Assembly: GCA_900547445.1 (NCBI GenBank)
Contig: URGJ01000002.1
Coordinates: 109,799 to 173,798, forward strand
Direction: 5' to 3'
DNA from: an uncultured Oscillospiraceae bacterium
GTDB taxonomy: Bacteria > Bacillota > Clostridia > Oscillospirales > Acutalibacteraceae
Length of the DNA stretch: 64,000 nt
Positions 53,862 through 61,904 of the stretch are shown piece by piece. The position numbers and the translations under genes were made by a program. Positions within the stretch are counted from its first letter, which is position 1; every line of letters starts with the position of its first letter. The notes below the pieces were generated by a model. It searched no databases and was not told where the DNA came from. It was given only the letters and a program-made list of their open reading frames with translations.

Positions 53862-53948
53862 TGGTGCCGCTGGCCGGACTTGAACCGGCACGGTATCGCT
53901 ACCGAGGGATTTTAAGTCCCTTGTGTCTGCCTATTCCACCACAGCGGC
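53862..53948 (-). tRNA. tRNA-Leu (anticodon TAA)
   Basis: On the - strand the 5' GCCGCTG (53948-53942) pairs with CAGCGGC before the discriminator A and an encoded CCA (53864-53862). The T arm is GCCGG-TTCAAGT-CCGGC. The anticodon arm GGGACTTAAAATCCC gives anticodon TAA. A long variable arm (TCGGTAGCGATACCG) identifies a class II tRNA, i.e. leucine. The length is 87 bases including CCA. Its promoter and tandem hairpins are listed separately. Confidence 0.96.
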
Positions 53949-53957
53949 ATATTAGAT

Positions 53958-53986
53958 ATGATATAATATTTATTTCCTTTTGTCAA
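53958..53986 (-). promoter_or_regulatory. Promoter of tRNA-Leu
   Basis: On the - strand TTGACA (53986-53981), a 17-base spacer, then TATCAT (53963-53958), ending 9 bases before the mature tRNA 5' end. Confidence 0.75.
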
Positions 53987-54032
53987 GTGTTTTTTAAAGG
54001 ATTGGAATTATTATCCTTTAAAAACACTTGAC
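53982..54032 (-). terminator. Long inverted repeat ending the shikimate kinase operon
   Basis: GTCAAGTG plus TTTTTTAAAGGAT (53982-54002) pairs with ATCCTTTAAAAACACTTGAC (54013-54032); only one T is unpaired in about 20 bp, and the loop is 10 nt. It follows the shikimate kinase stop on the - strand. Its far arm contains the TTGAC of the tRNA-Leu -35, so terminator and promoter share DNA. Confidence 0.6.
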
Positions 54033-54043
54033 GAATTTTTTTA

Positions 54044-54535
54044 TTATAATTTTTCGAGAATTTTTTTGACCGTATGCTCGGTATCGCCGCATTTTACGGT
54101 TATATCGGCATATTTTTTATAAAGCGGGAGCCGCTCGTTATATACGGTTTCAAGCGTTTCACCCGATTTCATTGCGATACCGCGGGTGGTTATGTTATCT
54201 ATTCTGCGTTTGATTTCATTAAGCGGAACATCAAGGTAGACTATAACCCCGTCACGGATAAGATTATTCATAGCGCTCTCGCTGAAAACCGCGCTGCCGC
54301 CTGTGGCAATTACGCTGTTTTTACAGTCAACTTTTGAAATAATCTCTCCCTCGGTCTTTAAAAAGGCGTCGATACCGTCATTATCAATAATTTCCTGAAG
54401 CTTTCTGCCGGTCTGCTTTTGGATTAAAAGGTCGGTGTCCACAAATTCTAAAGCCGCCGTTTTGGCAAGCACAACGCCTATAGTGCTTTTGCCCGCGCCG
54501 GGCATACCTATAAGTACAATATTACTCTTTGTCAT
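54044..54535 (-). CDS. aroK: Shikimate kinase
   Basis: A 163-residue P-loop kinase that phosphorylates shikimate to shikimate 3-phosphate in chorismate synthesis. Walker A is GMPGAGKST (about 9-17). The shikimate-binding region has EFVDTDLLIQ, the central ATGGSAV matches the GGG/GGS loop, and the lid region is NITTRGIAM. The end (YNERLPLYKKYADITV) is also typical. No other aromatic biosynthesis gene is nearby. It follows the UPF0210 gene by 3 bases with a weak ribosome binding site, so it may depend on translational coupling. Confidence 0.85.
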   Translation of the reverse strand: MTKSNIVLIGMPGAGKSTIGVVLAKTAALEFVDTDLLIQKQTGRKLQEIIDNDGIDAFLKTEGEIISKVDCKNSVIATGGSAVFSESAMNNLIRDGVIVYLDVPLNEIKRRIDNITTRGIAMKSGETLETVYNERLPLYKKYADITVKCGDTEHTVKKILEKL

Positions 54536-54538
54536 AGT

Positions 54539-55894
54539 TCAGTTCTTAAGACTCTGGAGCGGGGCGGGGATTCTGCCTGCACGGTCTATGAACCTTTTAG
54601 GACTCTTGTTGAGGTTTACCTTCATAATAGGTCCTGAGCCTAAAAGTCCGCCGAAATTAAGCTCCTCGCCCGCCTTTTTGCCGATTGCGGGGATAACCCT
54701 TACAGCGGTGGTTTTGGAGTTTACCATACCGATTGCCGCCTCATCAGCGATAATTGCGGAAATCACCTCGGCGGGGGTTTCGCCGGGGATAGCTATCATA
54801 TCAAGACCGACCGAGCAAACGGCGGTCATAGCCTCTAATTTTTCGAGCTGAAGGTCTCCTGAACGCGCCGCGTCAATCATACCCGCGTCCTCGGTTACGG
54901 GTATAAACGCGCCGGAAAGCCCGCCGACAGAGGAGGAAGCCATAACGCCGCCCTTCTTAACCGCGTCGTTAAGCAGTGCAAGCGCCGCGGTTGTGCCGTG
55001 AATACCGCAGGTTTCAAGTCCCATTTCCTCTAAAATATGGGCTACCGAATCGCCGACAGCGGGGGTGGGGGCAAGGGAGAGGTCAACTATACCGAAGGGA
55101 ACGCCCAAACGCTTTGAAGCCTCGGTTCCCACAAGCTGACCCATACGGGTTATCTTAAAGGCGGTGCGCTTTATGGTTTCCGCAACCTGACCTAAATCCC
55201 CGTCAGGGCATTTTTTGAGCGCCGCCTGAACCACTCCCGGACCCGAAACGCCGACATGTATTACGCAATCAGGCTCGCCTACGCCGTGGAACGCACCCGC
55301 CATAAACGGGTTATCCTCAACTGCGTTGCAGAACACAACAAGCTTTGCACAGCCGATACACTCGCGGTCGGCAGTAATCTCGGCGGTCTGTCTTACAACC
55401 TCGCCCATAAGCTTTACCGCATCCATATTAATGCCCGACTTTGTAGAGCCGATGTTGACCGAAGAGCAGATGTTATCGGTAACAGACAGAGCCTCGGGGA
55501 TAGAGCGGATAAGCGCCTCGTCTCCCGCCGAAAAGCCTTTATGCACAAGGGCGGAATATCCGCCGATAAAGTTTACGCCCGTTGCGTCCGCCGCGCGCTG
55601 GAGGGTCTTCGCGTACATAACGGGGTCGCCGCCGGTCGCCGCTAAAAGGGCAATAGGAGTTACCGAAATGCGCTTGTTTATAATTGGAATACCGTATTCC
55701 CGCTCAATGTCCTCGCCTGTTTTAACAAGGCTGCCCGCAAGTCGGGTGATTTTCTCATAAACCTTGTCACAGGAGCGCTTAATATCGGAATCGGCGCAAT
55801 CCAAAAGGGAAATACCCATTGTGATTGTGCGTATGTCAAGATTTTCCTCGGAAATCATATTAATGGTTTCCATTATATCATTAATGTTAAGCAT
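54539..55894 (-). CDS. UPF0210 / DUF711 'PFL family' protein
   Basis: A 451-residue cytoplasmic protein of the UPF0210 family, distantly related to the pyruvate formate-lyase fold but without a glycyl-radical tail here. Family stretches are ISEENLDIRTITMGISLLDC, INKRISVTPIALLAA, NFIGGYSALVHKGFS, ICSSVNIGSTKSGINMDAV, and SSSVGGLSGAFIPVTEDAGM. The biochemical function is not established. It is normally encoded next to a small ACT-domain protein, and the same pair occurs here, 10 bases apart. GGAGAGAGG precedes the ATG. Confidence 0.9.
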   Translation of the reverse strand: MLNINDIMETINMISEENLDIRTITMGISLLDCADSDIKRSCDKVYEKITRLAGSLVKTGEDIEREYGIPIINKRISVTPIALLAATGGDPVMYAKTLQRAADATGVNFIGGYSALVHKGFSAGDEALIRSIPEALSVTDNICSSVNIGSTKSGINMDAVKLMGEVVRQTAEITADRECIGCAKLVVFCNAVEDNPFMAGAFHGVGEPDCVIHVGVSGPGVVQAALKKCPDGDLGQVAETIKRTAFKITRMGQLVGTEASKRLGVPFGIVDLSLAPTPAVGDSVAHILEEMGLETCGIHGTTAALALLNDAVKKGGVMASSSVGGLSGAFIPVTEDAGMIDAARSGDLQLEKLEAMTAVCSVGLDMIAIPGETPAEVISAIIADEAAIGMVNSKTTAVRVIPAIGKKAGEELNFGGLLGSGPIMKVNLNKSPKRFIDRAGRIPAPLQSLKN

Positions 55895-55904
55895 ATCCTC
55901 TCTC

Positions 55905-56174
55905 CTAAATGCGGTGCATTGAATTGAAAATATCCTCGTGCATAACGCGTATGTCGAGATTGTTGTCTGTTCCGAGAGCCTTCATTTTGTCCGAAAATTC
56001 GGTAAAGGAGCAGTTAAGCCCGCCTATCTCCGTAAGCATTACCATTACAAACAAATCCTGCAAAACCGACTGGGTAATATCCACAATATTAGCGCCGCAG
56101 TCCGCACAGACCGCGCTTACCTTTGAAATAATGCCCACGGCGTCCTTGCCGATAACCGATACTACTGTTTTCAT
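55905..56174 (-). CDS. ACT-domain protein (UPF0237)
   Basis: An 89-residue single ACT domain (VVSVIGKDAVGIISKVSAVCADCGANIVDITQ in outline: GKDAVGIISKVSAVCA at 8-23). ACT domains bind small ligands, often amino acids, as dimers. It is the constant partner of UPF0210 proteins and is probably its regulatory subunit or sensor; this is inference. It is first in the - strand operon ACT-UPF0210-aroK. GGAGGGTG lies 8 bases before the ATG. Confidence 0.9.
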   Translation of the reverse strand: MKTVVSVIGKDAVGIISKVSAVCADCGANIVDITQSVLQDLFVMVMLTEIGGLNCSFTEFSDKMKALGTDNNLDIRVMHEDIFNSMHRI

Positions 56175-56203
56175 TGTTGTTTCACCCTCCGAAAATATTG
56201 TTT

Positions 56204-56232
56204 CAATTTTAACATACTTTTCCTATAATATC
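56204..56232 (-). promoter_or_regulatory. Promoter of the ACT-UPF0210-aroK operon
   Basis: On the - strand TTGATA (56232-56227), a 17-base spacer, then TAAAAT (56209-56204). The -35 touches the end of the upstream ABC-2 permease gene. Confidence 0.65.
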
Positions 56233-57016
56233 AAGCAATATCCTTTTTATTGTACTTATAAAATGCGGCGGCAATGCCGATTACCGTAAAAATAAGACCC
56301 AAAGTTAGATATTTAAGCTCAATTTTACCGCTTGAGAGTATATCAGCGCCGTCGGTATAGCCGAACGGGGTAAGGAATTTTAAAAACTCCGCCTTTTCGG
56401 TAAGATTTGCGACTATGTTAAGAAAATAGAACAGGGCGGCGGCACCGAGACCTATACCTGCCGAATTAGAGCTTATAAACGCCGAAATGCCAAAGCAAAT
56501 GGCACAGGTTTCAAGCTGCATTATAAAGTATGCGAGGAAAAGAAGGAACAGCTTGTATACATCAGGCTCTTCGCCTATAATTAAAACCGAAAGGGCGGTA
56601 ACCCCGGCAACCGCGAGGTTAAGTATTATAAGCTGTAAAAATGTCGCGCAAAGCTTATGTAAAACCACAGCCGTACGGCTTATCGGGTGGGTTAAAAGAA
56701 ATTCGGCGGTGTGCTCCTTTTCCTCCTTTGAAAGGGCGGAAATGCCGAGCAAAGCCGCAAAGAAGGCGCCGCCGAGACCTAACACATTGCCGCATTCAAC
56801 GGCAAAGAAGCCGGAAAACTCGCCGAAATTGATTTTATCCATACCGAAAGCCGTCGAAAAGCTGCCCATATTTGCAAACATTCCGCTGATTTCACTCATC
56901 TGACTGCCCATTTGCGGATAAATAAAAATACAGAGAGCAAGCATAAAGGCGATTATAGCCGTCCAAATAATAAGGCTGTTTTTGCCTGTTTTAAGCTCGT
57001 GCTTTATAAGAGTCAT
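56231..57016 (-). CDS. ABC-2 type transporter permease
   Basis: A 261-residue membrane protein with about six helices. The first (about 15-34) follows IKHELKTGKNSLIIW. SKEEKEHTAEFLLTHPISRTAVVLHKL is the conserved cytoplasmic stretch of ABC-2 exporters that contacts the ATPase. The helix LGLGGAFFAALLGISAL and the end FYKYNKKDI are consistent. It overlaps the ATPase gene by 4 bases and has GGAGGAG before its ATG. The substrate is unknown; such pairs commonly export drugs, peptides or lipids. Confidence 0.88.
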   Translation of the reverse strand: MTLIKHELKTGKNSLIIWTAIIAFMLALCIFIYPQMGSQMSEISGMFANMGSFSTAFGMDKINFGEFSGFFAVECGNVLGLGGAFFAALLGISALSKEEKEHTAEFLLTHPISRTAVVLHKLCATFLQLIILNLAVAGVTALSVLIIGEEPDVYKLFLLFLAYFIMQLETCAICFGISAFISSNSAGIGLGAAALFYFLNIVANLTEKAEFLKFLTPFGYTDGADILSSGKIELKYLTLGLIFTVIGIAAAFYKYNKKDIA

Positions 57017-57889
57017 TTCTGCTCCTCCTTTGCGTAGTAGTGCATAAATATTTCCTCCAAATCGGGTTCTGCTATATTAATATCAGTAATCGGAAGCGTT
57101 GAAAGCGCGCTTAGGAGTACCGACGGACTTCCGCTGTATAAAAAGCTTACTGTATCTCCGTTTTGCTTTATATCCTTAACTCCGTCAAGCGCGGGCGGGG
57201 CGGATATACCCCTAAGGGTTACACGCTTTGCTTCGGTATGACCGATATTTTTAATGCTGTCGCAGATTAATATTTTGCCGTCCTTTATTACAGCGGCGGT
57301 CTTGCAGTGGTGCTGAACCTCGGAAAGAATATGCGAAGAAAGAAAAACGGTTGTGCCGTTATCGTTTAATTCCTTTAATATAGCATAGAATTCGCGCTGC
57401 ATAAGCGGGTCGAGTCCGCTTGTCGGCTCGTCCAATATACAAAGCCGAGGACTGTGCTGTAACGCGCAGACAACCGATACCTTTTTACGGTTGCCGAGCG
57501 ACAGCTCCTTTTTTTTTATTTGTATCAAGCTGTAAGCGCTCGCACAGGCGTTTTGCGGTCTCCGCACAGTCCTTTTTGCGAAGCGTCGCCGAAAGTCTTA
57601 TAACCTCGCGCACCCGCATATCGGGGTAAAACGCCGCCTCGGAGGGCATATAGCCTACTTTGCTTAATATTTCGGTTTTGTTTTTTGTTGCATCCTTGCC
57701 GAAAATTTCCGCTTTGCCCGAGGTGGGGGAGATAAGCCCTAAAAGGGTGCGGACTGTCGTGCTCTTGCCAGCGCCGTTAGGCCCTATAAAGCCGAAAAAA
57801 TCCCCCTCTTTTACTGTAAGGTCGATTCCGTCAATTCCCCTTGATTTGCCGTAATATTTTTTAAGCGATACTGTTTTTATTGAGTCCAT
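57013..57889 (-). pseudogene. ABC-2 exporter ATPase split by a frameshift at an A9 tract
   Basis: N-terminal part 57889-57485: Walker A GPNGAGKST, Q-loop VGYMPSE, ending RLQLDTNKKK before a wrong-frame GAVARQP and stop. The C-terminal part resumes in the other frame directly at the tract: KKELSLGNRKKVSVV (signature), LCILDEPTSGLDPL (Walker B), FLSSHILSEV (switch His), to 57013. The tract is nine A on the - strand (57517-57509); with eight A the two parts join as LQLDTNKKKELSLGNRKKV, about 291 residues, a normal length. The cause may be a true mutation, a phase-variable or slippage-corrected tract, or a homopolymer assembly error. The permease downstream is intact. Confidence 0.85.
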
Positions 57890-57922
57890 TCCTTTGCCGC
57901 CCCTTTCACGGTAATTTAATTC

Positions 57923-57951
57923 ATTATACTTAATACCGGATTGATAAGCAA
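57923..57951 (-). promoter_or_regulatory. Promoter of the ABC-2 exporter genes
   Basis: On the - strand TTGCTT (57951-57946), a 17-base spacer, then TATAAT (57928-57923), about 34 bases before the ATPase ATG. Confidence 0.65.
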
Positions 57952-58082
57952 GGCTTTTTAGGAATATTTACGGAATATTTATTCCTTATTAATGTTAAAC
58001 GGAAATAGAAACCGTTTTTTGCACAAAAACAATTATTAATATTGCTCGCAAAAATACATTTTATCAAAATGTAGATATGCTA

Positions 58083-58111
58083 TTGACAAACTACTCAATA
58101 TGTAGTATTAT
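58083..58111 (+). promoter_or_regulatory. Promoter of pflB
   Basis: TTGACA (58083-58088), 17-base spacer, TATTAT (58106-58111). It places the transcript start just before the ZTP aptamer. Nothing else is seen in the gap from 57952 to 58082. Confidence 0.85.
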
Positions 58112-58123
58112 AATACCGTACTA

Positions 58124-58222
58124 AAGGTCGCGTGACTGACGGATAAGCGGGTAACCGCATGGAGCGCGAGCCTAAAATGCCGACCGTCTGGGCGATTCAG
58201 CTTATTACTGGATTGCCCTTTT
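58124..58222 (+). ncRNA. ZTP riboswitch (pfl motif) with overlapping terminator
   Basis: The conserved parts of the pfl-motif aptamer are present: CGTGACTGACGG (about 58131-58142), GGGTAACCGCATGGAGCG, and GCCGACCGTCTGGGC (58179-58193) at the 3' end. It senses ZTP/ZMP, which signals low 10-formyl-tetrahydrofolate. The terminator is GGGCGATTCAG (58190-58200) pairing, with two wobble pairs, with CTGGATTGCCC (58208-58218), then TTTT. Its 5' arm includes the last GGGC of the aptamer, so ligand binding should block termination and switch pflB on. A reading frame that starts inside it (58159) is not the true gene start. Confidence 0.92.
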
Positions 58223-58242
58223 ATATTATTAGGAGGTTTAAA

Positions 58243-60474
58243 ATGACACACGGAAATTGGAACGGATTTAATAAAGGAGTATGGCAGGACGAAATTAATG
58301 TCCGCGATTTTATACAGCAGAACTACACCGAGTACACGGGGGACGACAGCTTTTTAAAGGGCGCTACCAAGCGCACAAAGGAGCTTATGGGGCGCGTAAA
58401 TTCCCTCTTTGAGCTTGAAAGGCAGTACGGCGGCGTGCTTGATATAGATACCGAGACGGTGTCCTCTCTTACAGCTTATGCACCCGGCTATATCGATAAG
58501 GATAAGGAGCTAATTGTCGGTATGCAGACCAACCGCCCCTTAAAGCGCGGTGTAAACCCCTTCGGCGGTATCCGTATGGCGCGGCAGGCGTGCGAGGCGT
58601 ACGGATATAAGCTAAGCGATAAGATTGAAAACGAGTTTAAGTACCGGACAACCCATAACGACGGTGTTTTCAGAGCCTACACCGAGGAAATGCGTTTGGC
58701 CCGCAGAAGCCATATTTTAACAGGTCTTCCCGACGCCTACGGCAGAGGAAGAATTATCGGCGATTACAGGCGGGTGGCGCTCTATGGTATAGACAGGCTC
58801 GTGGAAGAAAAGAAAAAGGACAAGGCGGCTTTAGCCGATGGCAATTTCGGAACGGACGAAATAAGACTTGACGAGGAGCTTTTCCAGCAGATTGCTTTCT
58901 TAGGTTATATGAAAGAAATGGCGGCTATGTACGGCTTTGATATAAGCGAGCCCGCAAGCAACGCTAAAGAAGCAATACAGTGGACATATTTTGCCTATCT
59001 TGCCGCTATTAAGGAGCAAAACGGCGCGGCTACGTCCTTAGGACGCGTCAGCACATTTTTTGATATTTACATTGAGCGCGATATTAAAAACGGCGTTTTA
59101 ACCGAAGCCGCGGCACAGGAGCTTATTGACGATTTTGTAATGAAACTCCGCATTGCCCGCCACCTTCGCACACCTGATTACAACGAGCTTTTCGGCGGCG
59201 ACCCGATGTGGATTACCGAAAGCGTCGGCGGAATGGGGGAGGACGGCAGAACCTTAGTTACCAAAAACAGCTTCCGTATTTTAAATACCCTTTATACATT
59301 GGGCTCTTCACCTGAGCCGAACCTTACGGTGCTTTGGTCAACCTCTCTGCCCGAGGGCTTTAAGAAGTTCTGCGCTAAGGTTTCCTGCGATACCGATTCC
59401 ATTCAGTACGAAAACGACGACCTTATGAGACCGATTTACGGCGACGATTACGCTATCGCCTGCTGTGTTTCGGCAATGAAGGTCGGCAAGCAGATGCAGT
59501 TCTTCGGCGCGCGCTGTAATTTGGCAAAGCTTTTATTGCTTGCTATTAACGGCGGTGTCGATAACACAAGCGGAATACACATCGGCCCGCAGATGGGCGT
59601 AATGGAGGACGAGGTTCTCGATTATGATGCTGTAAAGGCAAGGCTTGATAAATATATTGAGTGGGTTGCAAAGCTTTATGTCAATACAATGAATGTCATT
59701 CACTATATGCACGATAAGTACGCCTATGAAAAATCCCAGATGGCTCTGCACGATACCGATGTTCACCGTTTTATGGCGTTCGGCGTGGCGGGACTTTCGG
59801 TAATAGCCGACTCCTTAAGTGCTATTAAATACGGCGAGGTTCGCCCGATCAGGGACGAAAACGGCTTTATTACCGAGTTTGAAACAAAGGGAGACTTCCC
59901 GAAATTCGGCAATGATGACGACCGCGTTGACCTTATCGCAAAAGAGCTTACACACCAAATGATTACCGAGCTTAGAAAAACTCCGACCTACAGGAATGCC
60001 GAGCACACGCTTTCGGTGCTTACGATTACTTCTAATGTTATGTACGGCAAGAATACCGCTGCAACGCCTGACGGCAGACCCGCAGGCGCTCCTTTCGCGC
60101 CGGGTGCCAATCCTATGCACAACCGCGAGGAAAACGGCGCGCTTGCTTCCCTTAACTCGGTTGCGAAGCTTTCTTACGACGATTGCCGCGACGGTATTTC
60201 CAATACCTTCTCTATTACACCCGACACCTTGGGAAGAACAGTAGAGGATAGGGTTAATAACCTTGTTTCTGTCCTTGACGGATACTTTGCAAAAATGGCG
60301 CATCATATCAATATTAATGTTCTCAACCGCGAAACCCTTATTGAGGCTTATAATGACCCCACGGCTTATCCCAACCTTACAATCCGCGTTTCGGGCTATG
60401 CGGTTAACTTCCATAAGCTTTCCCGTGAACAGCAGAGAGAGGTTATAACCCGCACCTTCCACGAGGCAATGTGA
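58243..60474 (+). CDS. pflB: Pyruvate formate-lyase (formate C-acetyltransferase)
   Basis: A 743-residue glycyl-radical enzyme converting pyruvate and CoA to acetyl-CoA and formate, a central step of anaerobic fermentation and a formate source for one-carbon metabolism. The active-site pair is Cys407-Cys408 in IACCVSAMKVG. The radical loop near the end reads RVSGYAVNFHKL with Gly718. The length is close to the 759 residues of the Escherichia coli enzyme. AGGAGG lies 6 bases before ATG 58243, inside the riboswitch-controlled leader. The activating enzyme gene overlaps its stop by one base. Confidence 0.97.
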   Translation: MTHGNWNGFNKGVWQDEINVRDFIQQNYTEYTGDDSFLKGATKRTKELMGRVNSLFELERQYGGVLDIDTETVSSLTAYAPGYIDKDKELIVGMQTNRPLKRGVNPFGGIRMARQACEAYGYKLSDKIENEFKYRTTHNDGVFRAYTEEMRLARRSHILTGLPDAYGRGRIIGDYRRVALYGIDRLVEEKKKDKAALADGNFGTDEIRLDEELFQQIAFLGYMKEMAAMYGFDISEPASNAKEAIQWTYFAYLAAIKEQNGAATSLGRVSTFFDIYIERDIKNGVLTEAAAQELIDDFVMKLRIARHLRTPDYNELFGGDPMWITESVGGMGEDGRTLVTKNSFRILNTLYTLGSSPEPNLTVLWSTSLPEGFKKFCAKVSCDTDSIQYENDDLMRPIYGDDYAIACCVSAMKVGKQMQFFGARCNLAKLLLLAINGGVDNTSGIHIGPQMGVMEDEVLDYDAVKARLDKYIEWVAKLYVNTMNVIHYMHDKYAYEKSQMALHDTDVHRFMAFGVAGLSVIADSLSAIKYGEVRPIRDENGFITEFETKGDFPKFGNDDDRVDLIAKELTHQMITELRKTPTYRNAEHTLSVLTITSNVMYGKNTAATPDGRPAGAPFAPGANPMHNREENGALASLNSVAKLSYDDCRDGISNTFSITPDTLGRTVEDRVNNLVSVLDGYFAKMAHHININVLNRETLIEAYNDPTAYPNLTIRVSGYAVNFHKLSREQQREVITRTFHEAM

Positions 60475-61211
60475 TGAAAGAATTGATAAAAGGACGAATC
60501 AGCTCCTTTCAGACGCTCGGTACCCTTGACGGACCGGGCGTCCGCTTTGTGGTGTTTTCGCAGGGATGTCCGCTAAGATGCGTATGCTGTCACAACCCCG
60601 AAACCTGGGATAAAAACGGCGGTACGCAGTACACCGCAAAAGAGGTTGTAGAAAGGGCGGAAAGATATAAGGAGTATTTCGGAAAGGACGGCGGTATCAC
60701 CGTCTCGGGCGGAGAACCGCTTTTACAGGCGGAATTTGTTACCGAGATATTTAAACAGGCGCACGAAAAGGGGATAAACACCTGCCTTGATACAAGCGGA
60801 TGTATAATAAACGAAAATACCGAAGAATTGCTCAGCTATACCGATTACTGCTTGCTCGACATTAAGTACACAAGCGATAGGGAATACAGGCAGTATGTCG
60901 GGTGCGGAATGGATAAACCTCTTGAGTTTTTGAATCTGCTTAATAATAAAAAAATACCTACCCGAATAAGGCAGGTAATTATTGAGGGGCTTAACGACAG
61001 CACCGATAATATCAGTAAATTAGCTGAAGTTATTAAAAAGCACCCTTGTATAGAAAAGACCGAGCTTTTGGCGTTCAGAAAGCTTTGTACTTCAAAATAT
61101 CAAAAGCTCGGTATACATTTCCCGCTTGCAGATACCCCCGAAACTCCGCAGTTTAAGATAAAGCTGTTAGAAGAAAAGCTGAACGAGATAATAAAAGAGC
61201 CGCGGGATTAG
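60474..61211 (+). CDS. pflA: Pyruvate formate-lyase activating enzyme
   Basis: A 245-residue radical SAM enzyme that installs the glycyl radical on pyruvate formate-lyase. The 4Fe-4S cluster motif is Cys32-x3-Cys36-x2-Cys39 in GCPLRCVCCHNP. Next come the SAM-binding GGITVSGGEPLLQ and a DTSG motif. The ATG at 60474 uses the last base of the pflB stop (TGATG), so translation is coupled; an in-frame GTG at 60471 is less likely. The gene is under the same ZTP riboswitch as pflB. Confidence 0.96.
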   Translation: MKELIKGRISSFQTLGTLDGPGVRFVVFSQGCPLRCVCCHNPETWDKNGGTQYTAKEVVERAERYKEYFGKDGGITVSGGEPLLQAEFVTEIFKQAHEKGINTCLDTSGCIINENTEELLSYTDYCLLDIKYTSDREYRQYVGCGMDKPLEFLNLLNNKKIPTRIRQVIIEGLNDSTDNISKLAEVIKKHPCIEKTELLAFRKLCTSKYQKLGIHFPLADTPETPQFKIKLLEEKLNEIIKEPRD

Positions 61212-61231
61212 TCCTGCGGCTCGTAAATTTT
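61197..61231. terminator. Bidirectional terminator between pflA and the ECF gene
   Basis: GAGCCGCGGGA (61197-61207) pairs with TCCTGCGGCTC (61212-61222), with one G-T pair and loop TTAG, followed by GTAAATTTTT. The left arm includes the end of pflA. It separates convergent genes. Confidence 0.7.
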
Positions 61232-61827
61232 TACAGCTTTAAGTATTTTGAAAGCGCCTTTGCACAGGGGAAAGCTACTACAAAACCGCAGATGATTTCC
61301 ACCAGTCCGTTAATTCCGACAAACAGTACTACAAAGGTAAAGGGGTTTGTAGCTCCAAGCTGTGCTGCAAAGCTCTGAACAAGCTCGGTATTGTAAAAGC
61401 AAAGCACCAACGCCGTCATAAATAACAGGGTGTTAAAAAGGGGAGCGACGAGGGAAGCCAAAAGCAAAGCGGGAATATCCGACTTTACAGACTTATGCAA
61501 AGCCTTGTAAATTACTCCCGCTAAAAATCCCGCGAGTATTCTTGTCGGCAGGCATACTATAAGGGTAAGCAAGGGATTAATCCCTAACAGAGCTGCTCCG
61601 AACGGGCTGTAGCCAAGGCATTGCAAGAAAGATACAATACCGAAGACGCCTCCTAAAATAGCTCCACCTGACGGACCGTAAAGAATTGCGCCAATTGCTA
61701 CGGGAATCATCGAAAATGTGATTTCAAGCCCTAAGGTTTTAAGTGGAAGAAAGGACACAATCGCGGTCAGCGCGCCGAGGACGGATAAAACCGTCAGCTT
61801 CTTGATTTTTTCTTGTTTTGTTGACAT
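61231..61827 (-). CDS. ECF transporter S component, probably for pantothenate
   Basis: A 198-residue polytopic membrane protein with about six helices. It serves as substrate-binding S component of an energy-coupling-factor vitamin importer, relying on a shared A/A'/T module encoded elsewhere. The N-terminal LTVLSVLGALTAIVSFLPL supplies the Ala-rich helix that contacts the T component, and GAILGGVFGIVSFLQCLGYSPFG is typical of S components. The adjacent coaX (pantothenate kinase) makes pantothenate the best guess; folate or another vitamin is possible. ATG 61827 has GGAGGTAA upstream; a longer start at 61854 is less likely. Confidence 0.8.
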   Translation of the reverse strand: MSTKQEKIKKLTVLSVLGALTAIVSFLPLKTLGLEITFSMIPVAIGAILYGPSGGAILGGVFGIVSFLQCLGYSPFGAALLGINPLLTLIVCLPTRILAGFLAGVIYKALHKSVKSDIPALLLASLVAPLFNTLLFMTALVLCFYNTELVQSFAAQLGATNPFTFVVLFVGINGLVEIICGFVVAFPCAKALSKYLKL

Positions 61828-61904
61828 AAAATTACCTCCGATGCTCTCCGACAAGCGGTAGAGCTCATAATAATATATGCAATCCGCTTTTGCGGTTATT
61901 GCTG

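Noticed and set aside
55256..55760. Long frames antisense to the UPF0210 gene
   Set aside because: They are shadows of a well-supported gene; composition and lack of a start site argue against coding.
58159..58242. N-terminal extension of pyruvate formate-lyase
   Set aside because: These codons are the 3' half of the ZTP aptamer and its terminator; AGGAGG at 58231 points to ATG 58243.
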